Notes under the pieces: model-generated
Told to the model about the DNA's origin: nothing
The model's database searches: none
What the model saw: only the letters and a program-made list of their open reading frames with translations
Shown: positions 24,701 through 36,222 of the stretch, piece after piece
Numbering within the stretch: the stretch's first letter is position 1
Layout of the letters: every line of letters begins with the position of its first letter
Position numbers and translations under genes: made by a program
NCBI GenBank assembly: GCA_031213475.1
Contig: JARUPZ010000002.1
Location: 10,856,466 to 10,920,465 of the forward strand
DNA: 64,000 nucleotides
Reading direction: 5' to 3'
Source: Nereocystis luetkeana
Lineage: Eukaryota; Sar; Phaeophyceae; Laminariales; Laminariaceae

Positions 24701-25661
24701 GGCACAAGGAGGGGGGGGGGGGTTATTCTGACACCCCCTCCCACCATAATCCCTCGTAATATTGCACTCGCGGAGGTACGTAGCGAGTGCTCATGTTACA
24801 AAGCAATGCAATGTGTGCCAACTAAACTGCGTGGTAAGTGTGTGCGTACTGCACGCCGCTTCGAACGACTACCGAGCCCATCGGACGCATCAGAGTGTCT
24901 TTTGAGCAGATCACCTTTTATTATTACGCGGCAAAGGGGAGCGGCTCTAGGTTTTTGCACACACACACGAACGACAAAAAATTCAATAAAAAAAAAACAA
25001 AATTGTGGTTTCTTCCAAGTAGCCGCGAGGTCTACGCGGCATATGATGAGAAGGGTATCCATATACAACTACTACCAGGTATGCTAGAAAGACTATCACT
25101 AATAATCGGTACGTATCCGTATCCGAATTCCACTCGGAAGAGACGGAATGGCGCGCGCCCGCTGTCCGGTTGTGCATAGTACGCGTGAAGCAAAAGCTCC
25201 GTCAGGAAGCGGGATAGAACATCTTCCGAGCTTGCGACCAGACCTTACGATCCTGATGGAGAAGGAAAATAAAGGTGCGGCCAGCAAACAGACACGGTAC
25301 AAAGTAGGGGGGGGGGGGGGGCATTAGCGTGCGTGCATGCATGCATGTTCGTGCGCTGTTGTGCATTTGCTCATTCATTGCAATTCGTAATCTGGCCTGT
25401 CTATTACTAAAAGTGGGAGGGGGGCGTTGCGTGAGTGTGTATGTATGTGCTCTTGTTTAGTAATAATGTTGCGCACTACCCATACCAGGTGCCTAGTAGT
25501 AGTAATAATAATGTTGCGCACCCCATACCAGGTGCCTAGGACATATTTACACGAAGGCGCCGCAAGTAGTGCAATATGTTGGTATCATTAAAGGAGAAGG
25601 GGCACACCGACCGGTACGAGTACAAACGTTTGACAAACAAGGCAGCTCGGAAGCATACTAT
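24701..25661. other. Intergenic DNA with tandem duplications
   Basis: No supported gene. It contains G runs (24709-24722, 25307-25321), a GCAT-rich patch, and a tandem duplication of about 50 bp at 25450-25540 whose two copies both hold AATAATAATGTTGCGCAC and CATACCAGGTGCCTAG. Confidence 0.5.
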
Positions 25662-25780
25662 TATTACGAGGGGCCATCGCAAATAGAACCTACGGTACAC
25701 ACAAAAACCTATCTATCTATGTACCTATTTTTATGAAAAAATGTTTGGTCCTACAGTATTTACTATGGTCCCGCGTAATA
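25662..25780 (-). mobile_element. MITE family 1, copy 4
   Basis: About 119 bp, from TATTACGAGGGGCCATCGC to ACTATGGTCCCGCGTAATA. The core (CTACGGTACACACAAAAACC, then TTTTTATGAAAAAATG) gives reverse orientation. It belongs to the subfamily with TTTACTATGG rather than TTAACTATGG in the right arm. Confidence 0.9.
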
Positions 25781-26094
25781 TTAAATACTACAAAATACAG
25801 AAAAAGACTTCGTGGATCCTGCCTACAATAAACAGATGCAACTCAACTTGGACTGATGTGTACATATACACCTATACAGCAGTGCCGTGCGAGGGAGGGA
25901 TATCGCACGTTATTTTGTTATTTTGTTCCCGAGGGAAAAAGGGTATCAAAGCGCATAATATATATTATGTGTGCATATCTTACGTGCGCCCACTATTAAC
26001 ACTATTATTGATAATGCTACCAAGTATAAAATATAGTTAGAGTCTGACGCTCTCGTAGGCGCATTTCTCTTTGGGGGAGGGGGGGGGGAGGGGG

Positions 26095-26310
26095 GGGGGG
26101 TACTCATTATTGTGCATGGCCGTAGTCGTATGACCATATACCCTCGCGTCCCTACAATGCCAGGACGGAGGGGTGGGAGGAGGGGGGGGGGGGGGGGTGT
26201 ACTCGATAGGAGATACGTACTCGATCTCATGCATGGCCGTAGTCGTACGACCATAGACCCTCCCATCCCTACAATGCCGGGACGGAGCATGTCGGGGGGG
26301 GGGGTATTTG
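26095..26310 (+). mobile_element. Retroelement 3' end fragment, plus orientation, tandemly doubled
   Basis: Two consecutive copies of the block CATGGCCGTAGTCGTA ... CCCTCGCGTCCCTACAATGCC separated by a G run, each followed by GACGGAG. The second copy also has TACTCGATCTCATGCATGG and ends GACGGAGCATGTCGG. It matches the 3' flank at 39370-39480, so it is an orphan 3' end of that retroelement. Long G runs sit at each junction. Confidence 0.75.
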
Positions 26311-28470
26311 TCATGACAGAAGCACTGCTGTTAGCGCGGAGTCTGGAGCTCGACGACACATAATTACCGGTATATATTTTGGGAGGGGGGGGGGACTGGC
26401 CACTACAGAAGAGGCCAATCTGGAGGGGGGCATCAGTATTGGGGGAGTAAGTATCGGTCACTCGTTCGAACTTGGAAGAAACACTGTCAATCTGGAGCTT
26501 GACGCACATACGAGTATAAGTATATTCATATTTCGGGCGCGGGGGGGGGGGGGGGGGGTAGGCATTGGTAATTACGATTGCATTCGAGCTTCTAATTTGC
26601 ACGTCTCCAATAAATAAATAGGGACCCTGTTCGAGGTCGCCGATAAGTCTAAAATATACGCCCAACTATGTATAAATTTCCGAAAATATATAAACCAAGA
26701 GTTCGAACGAAAACTCCCAACGCAAACAAGTTCGCGGACAGTTATGAATATCCCGACAACTAAACTACTATCGCTACCGAAGCTGAGCGGCACCACCAGC
26801 AGCAGGAGCAAGCACTACTGTTGCAGCAGGAGCAATCAGTGCATACAGTAGGTTGCGACTCATACGATTCCACCGTAAGCTCCGGGGGCGACCTAAACAA
26901 TGGTAGGTACCATCTGGTACGAGTAGTATGCCTGGTACTCAATACTTACCCGAACGGCGCACACTTAGCGATACAAGGTACCGCAGCAAGCAGCAGCTGC
27001 GTGTGGATACGAAATGTACTGCAGTGCGTCCTACTTTGACAAGAAGAGCAGTGGTAGTTTGTTGTACAACAGTCTTACGTACGACGTTCTAGTCGCACAG
27101 GTCCCGTACGCATCAAGCATGTTTTACGAAGCGGGGTTTAGCTGATGGAATGCTGAACCGTGTTCGAGATAATAATGAAGCCAGGCACCGAGCGGATGGG
27201 TGTACTATTAATAACGGTATCTGTACCCACCAAGTTGTTGGTTGTGTTATGCTGCTTTCTCAGCTCCATTCCTGATTTGTTTCTTGTGTTCCACGTTTCT
27301 TTCTCGTGCAATACATGCATGTATTATACGACCAGGTGTTTCCAGGTGCAGTACAAGTATACCAAGACCTACCAGTGCGATGATAATGATGATGATGATG
27401 TACTTGGTACATACCAGGTAGCAACAAGGGTGCAACGACGAGTGAGTACGCGCATGTATGGCATCTGTATTTTCTCGTGCAATACATGCATGTATTATAC
27501 GACCAGGTGTTTCCAGGTGCAGTACAAGTATACCAAGACCTACCAGTGCGATGATGATGATGATGATGTACTTGGTACATACCAGGTAGCAACAAGGAGG
27601 GTGTAACGACGAGTGAGTACGCGTATGGCATCTGTACATTCGGTACTGGGGTGCTTTTCTACACTATTAACGCACTCGGACTGCACCAGCATTGATTGGA
27701 TCCAACGGAATAGTCATCGAAACACTCGTACATAAGACGGCACGACCAAAGACACCACACACAACAACAGCAACTCTATAGGTTAAGTCTAGTAACTGCT
27801 ACCAGGTGCCAGCACGTATCAAGAAGGTGTGGGCATGCATGCCTGCGTTGCGAGGCGCAGCTTGTCTCGTGCAGGGCATCGGTCGACACGGACGAGCCAC
27901 TACTTGTCGCAGACAATACACCAGAAGTATTCGTTCAATTTCGCGGGTCAAAAGCTTCAGATTCTCAAGTAGTACAGCAGTAGTAGTACAAGTAGTACCA
28001 CTGTAGCTCTAGAGGTTGGTATTACTTTTCAGGTTCACGTAGGTTCATGCCAAGCAGTACAGCTACAGTACGACCAACTGGTCACTGCATAACAGCACTG
28101 CATGCACGAGTACGCACGTACGTGCAAGAATATGTATCCACTATTAATACCAGGAGGGGCAAATACCATACCACCAGTATTACGTAGTATTATCACCAAG
28201 CCTACAGTAATAGGCTCACACGTCGCAAGAGGGTCCAACAATAATAGCTGAAGCCGCCAGCGCCTTTGCTGCTGACTATCTGGTACCAGGTATTAAATTA
28301 ATAGTAGTGTGAGAACGAGTGATAAAATTGAAAAACGTCACAGCGTTTTGTTTTATTTCGCTTTATTTGCCATAATATGTTGCCCTCTTTCGTGGTACCT
28401 GGTATGACATACTCGTAAATACACCGAACAACAACGACAAATCAAAACCAGGCCCAAAACACGAACGTTT
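26311..28470. other. Intergenic DNA, no supported gene
   Basis: No ORF is convincing. The stretch holds G runs near 26390 and 26540, a 171-bp tandem duplication at 27301-27636 and many TACCAGGTA-like words. The 148- and 130-codon ORFs over 27160-27640 are produced by the duplication and its GATGAT/CATCAT microsatellite. Confidence 0.5.
27301..27636. repeat. 171-bp tandem duplication
   Basis: The segment starting TTCTCGTGCAATACATGCAT at 27301 repeats from 27472 with very few differences, mainly in the number of GAT units and in a short GGAGGG/GGG variant. Near identity indicates a recent event. Confidence 0.95.
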
Positions 28471-28490
28471 GAGGTCTGGTACCAGACCTC
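28471..28490. promoter_or_regulatory. Perfect 20-bp palindrome
   Basis: GAGGTCTGGTACCAGACCTC is its own reverse complement. It lies just beyond the hairpin downstream of the expansin-like gene. Function unknown. Confidence 0.6.
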
Positions 28491-28500
28491 ATTTCCTCTT

Positions 28501-28581
28501 TTGTTCGTTTTATAAAGGATATACCACTGAGCTACTAAGTCAGCGCTGAGCTCAGTGGTCTATCCTTTATAAAACGAACAA
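28501..28581 (-). terminator. Long stem-loop downstream of the expansin-like gene
   Basis: Arms of about 33 bp: TTGTTCGTTTTATAAAGGAT then ATACCACTGAGCT, and the near-exact complement ending ATCCTTTATAAAACGAACAA, around a 15-bp loop. It begins about 80 bp past the stop codon of the minus-strand gene at 28664. It may be a miniature inverted-repeat element in the 3' UTR; its inner stem is shared with 11801-11867. Calling it a terminator or 3'-end structure is a hypothesis from position only. Confidence 0.5.
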
Positions 28582-28663
28582 ACGCCCCATAAAAAATAAA
28601 ATAGAAATAAACTCAAAACTCATAATAAAACTCACCTCTGCTGTATCGCACGGTGCACCGATC

Positions 28664-29320
28664 TTACAAGGAAACCATTGATGTCTTTTTCTCCCCGAAC
28701 AAAGTGGTCGTCGTCACCGTCTGCTGGCCGTAGAAGGGACCCGCCGTCGCCGTAAAGAAGTTGTCCTGGGTCATCGTGGCCTCCTCTCCGTTGACAGTCA
28801 GCTTGACCACGGGCGACTTGGTCTCGCGCGGCTGAATCTTCCAGTACCACTCGTTGCTCCCCTCGAAGATGAAGGAGGGGTCGCCGCCAGAGGGACACTC
28901 CACGAACCTCCACTCGATGTCCCACCGGCCGTCGCCGACCATGGCGAAGTCAAGGTCGCCCTTGGCGCACCCGCCGCAGCTGTCGCTGATGAAACCCTTG
29001 AAGGGCCCCTTGATGGGGTCGGCGCCCGAGCCGCCCCCGGTGCCGTAGCCCTCGACGCAGGCCCCGCACACCGCCGAGTTCTCGTACATGTCGTAGAGGG
29101 AGACGGCCATCGGGATCATGCCGGAGTACATGGAGGGGATGGGGTTCTCGATGGCGCAGTTGCCGTCGCCGGGCGAGACGTCGCCGTAGTAGGTGCCATC
29201 CCCGCTGAAGTCCACGTCGAAGGGGTACGGAGCCGCCGATGCACCAGAGGCAAGCAGCAGCAGCGACGTACCCGCGGCAGCGGCGAGAACCAGCATGTTG
29301 TTGCTCATCATTTGAACCAT
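28664..29320 (-). CDS. Expansin-like secreted protein
   Basis: An intronless gene of 218 codons. The N-terminus (residues about 1-30) is a signal peptide: MVQMMSNNMLVLAAAAGTSL, then an alanine/leucine-rich stretch ending ASGASAAP, so secretion to the wall is expected. Residues about 40-143 match the six-stranded double-psi beta-barrel of expansins: DGTYYGD at 41, CGAC at 85-88, DSCGGCAKGDLDF at 113-125 and WRFVEC at 137-142. Six cysteines (55, 85, 88, 115, 118, 142) fit the disulphide pattern of the family, and Asp122/Asp124 lie where expansins keep their essential aspartate. Residues 150-218 resemble the C-terminal carbohydrate-binding domain in length and in aromatic content (EWYWKI). Expansins loosen wall polysaccharide networks without hydrolysis; that activity is inferred by family. 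The closest relatives could also be read as loosenin-like. The start at 29320 is chosen because it gives the complete signal peptide; the internal Met at residue 5 or 9 is possible. Confidence 0.85.
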   Translation of the reverse strand: MVQMMSNNMLVLAAAAGTSLLLLASGASAAPYPFDVDFSGDGTYYGDVSPGDGNCAIENPIPSMYSGMIPMAVSLYDMYENSAVCGACVEGYGTGGGSGADPIKGPFKGFISDSCGGCAKGDLDFAMVGDGRWDIEWRFVECPSGGDPSFIFEGSNEWYWKIQPRETKSPVVKLTVNGEEATMTQDNFFTATAGPFYGQQTVTTTTLFGEKKTSMVSL

Positions 29321-30691
29321 CGTTTGTTTGTTTGTTGCGCGCGAGAGTCTTTGCTTGGTGCTTTGGAGCTGTGGGTGGGTGTTGGAGTGGTGCTTGCTCG
29401 TTGACTCCAGCGATCACGTTCGGTGGTGTGGCTGTCTGTGGTGGTGAGGAGGGTGATTGTGGGAGGTGGGAGGTGGGAGGTGGGAGGGGGCAGTTGGCGT
29501 GGTGGACCGTTGTTGCTTGCGTGCACGCGGTGGTGCTGCTGGCCTGCCTGTCTGTTGGATTGCTGGATCTCCACAATCGGACCGTTTCAAACGGATCCAG
29601 GTGAACATCTCCCGTAGTTGCGTTGGGAGATTCGAGATTTAACTGTTGGCGAAGCACGACGAAGGTACCTCCGGAAAGAGGAGAGTGCACGAAAGGACGA
29701 AGCCCGTAAAAATAATCTTGGAAGAAAATAAAAAATATCCAACAGCAGATAAACGGGGTGCCGTGATTGGTTTAGGCTACTTGCGGTAGTTCGGCCGCGA
29801 TGTCGTGGCTCGTGGCTCGCGCACTCGCGCTCCAGCGCCCGATTGTTTTTTGCTTTTTCGGCGTAAATATCGTGTTCATACCACCACGAACCAATGGAAC
29901 GAGACGACTCACGCAAGAAGACGAATGAAGTGCGTACACAAGCATGTACGAGTTCACTTGTGTTTATGGTTTTCTTATACATACTGTCTGTAGTACCGCG
30001 ACCGGATGGACACATACATACGTATGTGGTCTGGCAAACTGCGAGTACAATGGTATCATAATTTGAAAATGACTGGATACCGGACATTGAAAAATGATAC
30101 ATACATACCGGGATACATACATACCTGGTACCTGGTACACAATGTCATACAAATAAATGTCGTGGCACCTTTCGTTCGAGATTTTACCTCTTGCCGCCGC
30201 GAGTCGCAGAATTCCAGTTCCTATAAAAAAAAGGCACTCTCTGTCTGTTGTTTGACGGCCACGACCACCGTCATCGTATACAATATTTGTTGCTGCTGTT
30301 GTGCATACGAGTACATATTATATTGCCTGTGATGTAGCAGTTGACTTTGAATACTTTTATGCTATTAATACTACCAACTACCTGGTACTAAATTAACACT
30401 ATTTTTGGCTGACCTGGCAAAACCGGTAAAATATCATCCAGATGACCGCGAAAAAAACACCACATCCGATTCGTCGTCACGACGACGTGCAGAAATGATA
30501 TATCGTGCCACAAGGAGGCGTGGATATCCAACGGACAAGTTGAAAGTTTGAGGTTCTTGGGGAGGCTGACCTTCCTTTTGTATTATTATTCATTTATCAT
30601 CGTACGGGGGTTTTTGTTTGTGGAACACAGCAGTAAGTAGCGACGTAGGATACTGCTGCGCTTTTGTTCTGGAGAGTGCTTCACTTTCTTT
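29321..30691. other. Upstream region of the expansin-like gene, no further gene
   Basis: Contains the putative promoter and 5' UTR of the minus-strand expansin-like gene. A G/T-rich patch GGTGGGAGGTGGGAGGTGGG lies near 29461-29490. A 171-codon minus-strand ORF (29587-30102) has no domain and unusual composition; I regard it as chance. Confidence 0.45.
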
Positions 30692-30800
30692 TATTACGGG
30701 GGGCCATAGTTAACAGGACCAAATATTGTTAGTAAAAATGGATAAACATATAGGTTTTTATGTGTACCATAGGTCCTGTTAACTATGGTCCCCCGTAATA
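30692..30800 (+). mobile_element. MITE family 1, copy 5
   Basis: A 109-bp complete copy: TATTACGGGGGGCCATAGTT and AACTATGGTCCCCCGTAATA at its ends. The core AAATATTGTTAGTAAAAATG followed by TAGGTTTTTATGTGTACC is close to the family consensus. Confidence 0.95.
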
Positions 30801-32729
30801 GTCGTTTATTAGAACAACACTACGAGTACTATACCCATTGATTGTCGGATGGATGGCAAAAGCATAATAATAATAATAATAATGTTGCTGATGACGCGTC
30901 GAGACTTACTTGTGGACGATAGGGACTAAATTGGGCCATCTCAACCAACACGCCGACCGATACTACTACTACTGCTGTCAATACAATAATACCACAGGTA
31001 GCAGTACACACTTTGTGAGTAGAGCTCCTTTTATTTTGTTTCCTCCGTGGTTTTCTTCTTCCGGGGTGCTTTTGAGTGACCACAACGAACGCCGAAGCTC
31101 GTCATGCTACACACGTTCTCGGAGAAGAGCGAAAACTTGTCCCAAAAAATATGATGAAACATTTTCATATTCATACTATATCCAAACGATCCTTACATCT
31201 CGGGACAGCGGACCTCTCCTCGTAGAGAAAAAAACACTCGCTCGTACTGCAATATCATACTGCTGCTGCTATGGCTCTCTGTTGTTACGATGCGGCCTTG
31301 AGTGTGAGGCTGAAAGCCCGGTAATTACCTGGGTTCAAGTATTATTGGGGTCGTAATTTTGTAGTACTTGGGAGGCGTATCTTAGATGGAAAAACCCATA
31401 CTCGTCGCACTCACTCGCAATCTATATCAGGTCGTAAAAAAAGTAATAACTACTGGTATTAATAGAGCAGTATATAGACTACAGTGTATATAGGCGCAGG
31501 GCACCTACTACTACTACTACTACTACTGTGTTGATAAGAAAACGAGCAATAAGAAATGCAGCCTGAGATTTGACAGGGACATGAGAAATTTGGGAGTCGT
31601 TTTAGGCCGAAGTTAGGGCAGCGAACGTCCAGCGATTCTCAAATAAAAAAGAAAAATTAGCCTGGACCAGCTTTCCCGTAAAGAGTACAGTAGTAGGTGA
31701 TGATCATGAGATAGATGCGGACGATCAGTTTTAGTTTTTTTCCGTCGACTAAGAGAAAAACGTCAGCTGTGAGTTATTCTCCCGATCGGTCGATAGTCAA
31801 AGTCGCAATGTGCGCGATACATTGGTCGCGTGACACGTTTTTTCCAAGACGTTCCTCGTGAAGGAATATTATTATACTGGCAGGTGACCCCCCCCGTCCC
31901 CTCATCAGTTGAAAAGGCCGCAACTACTATTTAACCACGTACGAGTAGAGAGCTATTAATACCAGCAACACACACAGCAATGCAGTTTTTACAGCGAACG
32001 GCAACACCTTCGTTCGAAAAATACCGCAAGGTGACCAACATCAACGGAACACTCGACGATCGACGATGAATTTCGGAAGAACGAGATATTATACGGGGTT
32101 AGTACAGAGTACACGAGATCGCCCACTGCAAGAAAAATCCCGCATTAACCCCAAATACTACTGTACAGTGTAGTGTAGTATCAACGGTATCCCCCCTGAA
32201 AAGGGGACGAAGGTCTGAAGGGTAGAGCCGACGTTTGCACGAAACTCAAGATATAATCAAAATTTCCCACTGAAAAATATTTGCATACTGAAAATAGAGT
32301 AGGAAATAAGTGCTCTGGATCACAAACTCCTGGGAATCTGAGCCTGACCCAAACAGAAAAATGTATCAGTGGTGACGCGTAACGATTATTACGCTCGTAC
32401 TGTGGGTGCGTATTTCAATATCACCCAAAAACACGGTGGTCGCGCGAGCTCTCTTCGAGGCAAGTCTAAATGGATAACACAGAGAAAACGGGATGATAGC
32501 AACATAGCGCCACGTTTTCAAATCACTGGCCAGACAGAAAACGCCCGAGGAGCCCTTCAGGCACATTGTCAAGCTCCGGAATTGGTGTTCGTTCTTCCTT
32601 GAACGGTGTGGCCTACTCCGCCCCATGGCACAGCTCGACAGCTGGTTCCTTTCGTCAAAAACGTATGTGCCTGCAAAAGTAGACCGACAAAACCTCCAGG
32701 AACGAAAATAACACCCCCCGCTCCCTTCC
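30801..32729. other. AT-rich intergenic DNA, no supported gene
   Basis: Short ORFs only (best 148 codons at 30910-31356, without domain). A CTA trinucleotide run lies at 31506-31528. Nothing else is recognised. Confidence 0.5.
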
Positions 32730-32870
32730 TCACGGCGCTTTGCGCTTGGTGCAAGCAATGCCTGGCCGATGAAAACCCAACGTGATCCGTCCTGGTATTG
32801 TAGAGGTGTGAGGATTTACGGCAATACGACTACGGTCATGCACGGCATGATTACACCCCCCCCGCCTCCG
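32730..32870 (-). mobile_element. Retroelement 3' end fragment, minus orientation
   Basis: Reads GCGCTTGGTGCAAGCAATGC, then CGTCCTGGTATTGTAG, then ATACGACTACGGTCATGCA and a C run, which is the reverse complement order of 39395-39520. It is a diverged 3' end in the opposite orientation to the large element that begins a few hundred bases to the right. Confidence 0.7.
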
Positions 32871-33172
32871 TGAGGGTACACAGGATCGTAGTCCCTGACA
32901 CCAGACTCCCCCCCCCACCTCTCCCTCCATCCCAGTCGGAGGCATCGAAAAATTAGCCGACGGGTAGCTTTTCTATGTGGGGTATGAAGCACGGGCATTG
33001 TACTACCATCCCTGCCACAAGAAAGAACCCCGACAAGAAGCTCAATAATAACACTTCCGGGGGAATACGAAATTCGGGGGCGTTTGCTTGAAGTAGGTGT
33101 TGAACACAGCCCTTCTTAAAGCATACCTGGTGTGATGTCTACTCGTAGCCTGGGCCGGCATCCTGGTCTCTT

Positions 33173-33817
33173 ATGAGACGGTTGGTATCCTACAGACAGA
33201 CCAAGTTCTACAGGACGAGGCACCTGCCGTACAGGAAGAAGCAAGGTGGCTGGTTTAGGCTGGACTTCATGTTTGAAAATGTGTGCCTTCTACACCTACT
33301 TCATCATAAAGACTCCAAACATGAGCGTAATATTCCTATGTACGTAGCCCGCGTACAAAGTGCCGTCCTCTTTTCGCATGCAACAATACTACCGCAATCA
33401 CCGAAACCAGACCGGCGCAGTGTCGCTACCAAGGTGGTCACCATTGACGTCCGCGAGAGCGCTGGAGGTAAGGAGTTCGGGAACCGCGTCGACTCCAGAG
33501 CCGCCACCGCCGCCGCCGCCACGGACAGCGTCACCGACACCTGCAGAGAGTGGGCAGCACCGAAAGGAAGTCCGGAAGATTGCTGCGTGTGCGATGAGAT
33601 CTCGGCGGCCCCGATGGTCCATCTCGGCAGCTCCCCTCGCCGACTCCATCTGCCATGCTACGCCACACACCGTGTCAGAGCGTCGGCCACCCTACGTTGT
33701 CCGGCGTGCAGAGCGACCGTAACAGTTGAACAGGCCGACGGAAGAGCACTCCGACAGCACAACGAAGAGGTTATGGCAGATGCGATGGCGGGTCGCGCGA
33801 CGAGCGATGCCGGCTGA
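33173..33817 (+). pseudogene. RING-like zinc-finger ORF 1 of the retroelement
   Basis: An ORF of 214 codons whose C-terminal third has a RING-type pattern: CCVCDE near codon 140, then LHLPCYATH and finally RCPACRA. This is C-x2-C, H-x2-C, C-x2-C spacing, as in zinc-binding RING or RING-variant folds. The first ~100 codons (33173-33470) have different composition and overlap AT-rich sequence, so the true start is uncertain and may be nearer 33430. No intron is needed. A host RING E3 ligase is the alternative, but two similar modules follow downstream in other broken ORFs, favouring the mobile-element reading. Confidence 0.5.
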
Positions 33818-34643
33818 GAGAGGAGGGGGGGCACGGACCACGGCCACACGGGACGGCAAGGGAGGGTGAGTGATAGGCAGCAGTTTCCACGGATTGGTGG
33901 GGGAGGCCGCCGTCTGGACGTGCCCCGCTCATGCGATGTGCACCGCCTTTGCGCCCTAGGCTGGGGGGAAGAAGCAATCCCCCAACCAGTCAACAAGGCA
34001 CGCACACTCAGGTCACATACCCGAATCTGTTCCTACATGTGGTGCACCACGAGGTGGACCTGCAACACCCGTCTTCAACAGATGCATGGCATCGGCAGAT
34101 CGACAAACACAGCACAGGAGAGAACTATAGATGCCAGGGTCGCGGCTGCTGAGCTACACCTCTCCACGAGGTCGACCACCTCAACCAACCGGAACGGTAG
34201 GCTGTTCGCGGAGTGCAACCGAGAAAAGGAGAGGAGGAAACTGACGGAGATCGGCGCGGCGCATAGGGCAATCACGAGTGGAAACGCCGTGCGGGGCTTG
34301 TGAGGAACACCTTGCAGCCCCTCAGAGGTTCCTTTTCGCCAGTTGACTCGCTCACACGAACGGAGAAGAACGTAGAGGACCTCCGACAGTGTAGATGGCC
34401 GGTTTGAAATAGCCATGAGAGAAGGGGACCCCCCGCCCCCGTCGGAGACCGTTTCTCCCCACGCAAATACTGCCGAGGATCCACCAACGACATGATGACG
34501 CTACGGTGTGGGGCGCCAACCGACGGGGATATCATTAATAGGTCATAGGTTTGGTGGTGGTCAGCGATTTTGGAGGTAGAGAAGGCCGCGACCTCAGGTG
34601 AAAACGACCAACATGGAGGAGGGACGGGCGGAGGGAGCAGGCG

Positions 34644-34835
34644 GAAGCATCGTGCACGTACTGCGGTCGGGTTCTGGAGGACTCGGCAGGAGGGTCGGGG
34701 GACAGTCGCATGCGGGCTCCCGTCCGGTGCCCCCACGGAGGGTTGGTGCACGACGCCTGCATGTTGGCGCGAGCGGGCCGCATCGCACGAGGTCGTGCAG
34801 ACCCGAGGTCCTGCGTCACATGTCGCTCCGAGTGA
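34644..34835 (+). pseudogene. RING-like module 2 fragment
   Basis: In this frame the codons read EASCTYCGRVLED, later VRCPHGGLVHDACMLARAG and finally SCVTCRSE before a TGA stop. The order C-x2-C, C-x-H, H-x2-C, C-x2-C repeats the layout of module 1 and of module 3. No start codon is visible in this frame close upstream, so it is a fragment. Confidence 0.5.
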
Positions 34836-35874
34836 GTGGGGAAAAGCCGACCCCCCAATCCAGCGAAGCGTGCTAGAGGGCCGCCAATGACCACGCCTGG
34901 GGGGAGGTGAGAGGCGTTGAGGAGCCCCATACAGTCCGCCGACCTCCTTCCTCGGGACAAAAGCGGCGTTCGCAGCCTGTTCGAGCTCATAGTACGTGCC
35001 GACGGGAGGAGCCCAACCTCTTGGAGCGTTTTGTGCTCTCTACACAGCGATGCTCTGGGCATGCCTCAAAGGGCACACCTTGATCCCCCTCCCCGGTTGG
35101 GATGGAAAGCGACTTCTGGTCGCTACTTGTCCAGCCGTTGTCCGCCAAATTCGGTATCCGATCACTGGATATCCCGCTCCGGCTGACCAACCCGAGGCTC
35201 TATGTACATAGGGCTTCATGTCCAGGAATGCCTAGCGGGACTCGACGCCGAGTGGGAAGAGCGTTTTAACATGATGGACCCTTGGGGTTCAAAGCGCGTT
35301 GGAATTAAGGTATCGCGCGAACTCCCTGTCAGGTGGGGGGGGCGGTTTCGCCGAGAAAAACGGGGCTAGTGCTGGAGGGCGACCCAGTAGTGAGGTTACA
35401 GCTTGAGCAAGACCCCGCAACTCCGGGTGCCCCAGAGAGCTGCCAGAACGCGGGAAGCAGGGATCACAAGCCCGCGGGGCAGTCCGGAACCCCTCGGACA
35501 AGGTCCGAGGCGGCGGTGTCAACACCCGGGGTGGCAGTGCCAACACCTGGCGACGAGAGCGGGGGAAGAATAGCTCGCGAGGGGTAGACGAGGCCGGTCG
35601 CGAAGATCAGGGACGGGGTCACGAGCAGCAAGCGCAGGGAGCACGGCCCACACGAGTACGGGGCGAAATCCCCGGCCTGGGGTAGTTTACCACCCTCGTT
35701 AACAGGCTGGGGGGGGGGCGGGGGGGGGGGGGGGGTACAGGGAGCGAACCTCCCAGAGGGGGGGGAAACGGCGAGGGTGGCGGAGAAGCGAGAATCAGAG
35801 GGACGCGAACTGATGATGAAGGGGGGAGGGGGGGGGCAGCGGAGAGCCAAACAAGGGGACGTAGAGGAGCCGCA

Positions 35875-36222
35875 ATGAACGACCGTGGGCCTAGGATACC
35901 AGATGGCGAGGCACCAGCGAGAGGATCCCCAGGGCACCGGAGAGGGGCCACGAGGACGAGACGCGCCCCCGTGTCTTCCTGGGAAACTTCCGAGGAAACG
36001 GTGATGTGCGGAGCCTGTCGTGTAATGATTCAGCTAGAGCATCGAACGGTGCAGTTCCCATGTGGGCAAGGATGCCACGTGCTCCACGCTCGCTGTGTGG
36101 TTGAGGCCCTTGCGAGAGACATGGCACCGGCACCACTTCGCTGCCCTGCAGTCAACTGCAGAGCCCAGCCCCCGAGACGGGACGCACTGGAGGCAGCGAC
36201 CCTAGCGGACCCGGATCTTTGA
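35875..36222 (+). pseudogene. RING-like module 3 ORF
   Basis: A 115-codon ORF. Codons 42-100 carry VMCGACRVMIQ, then FPCGQGCHVLHARCVVEA and LRCPAVNCRAQ: C-x2-C, C-x3-C-H, H-x2-C and C-x3-C. It resembles modules 1 and 2 but with slightly longer spacings. It ends at a TGA immediately followed by G-rich low-complexity sequence. It probably encoded an N-terminal nucleic-acid or protein-binding part of the retroelement ORF. Confidence 0.5.

Noticed and set aside
29587..30102. 171-codon minus-strand ORF upstream of the expansin-like gene
   Set aside because: Composition is not coding-like, it crosses AT-rich sequence with tandem ACATAC words, and no domain is visible.
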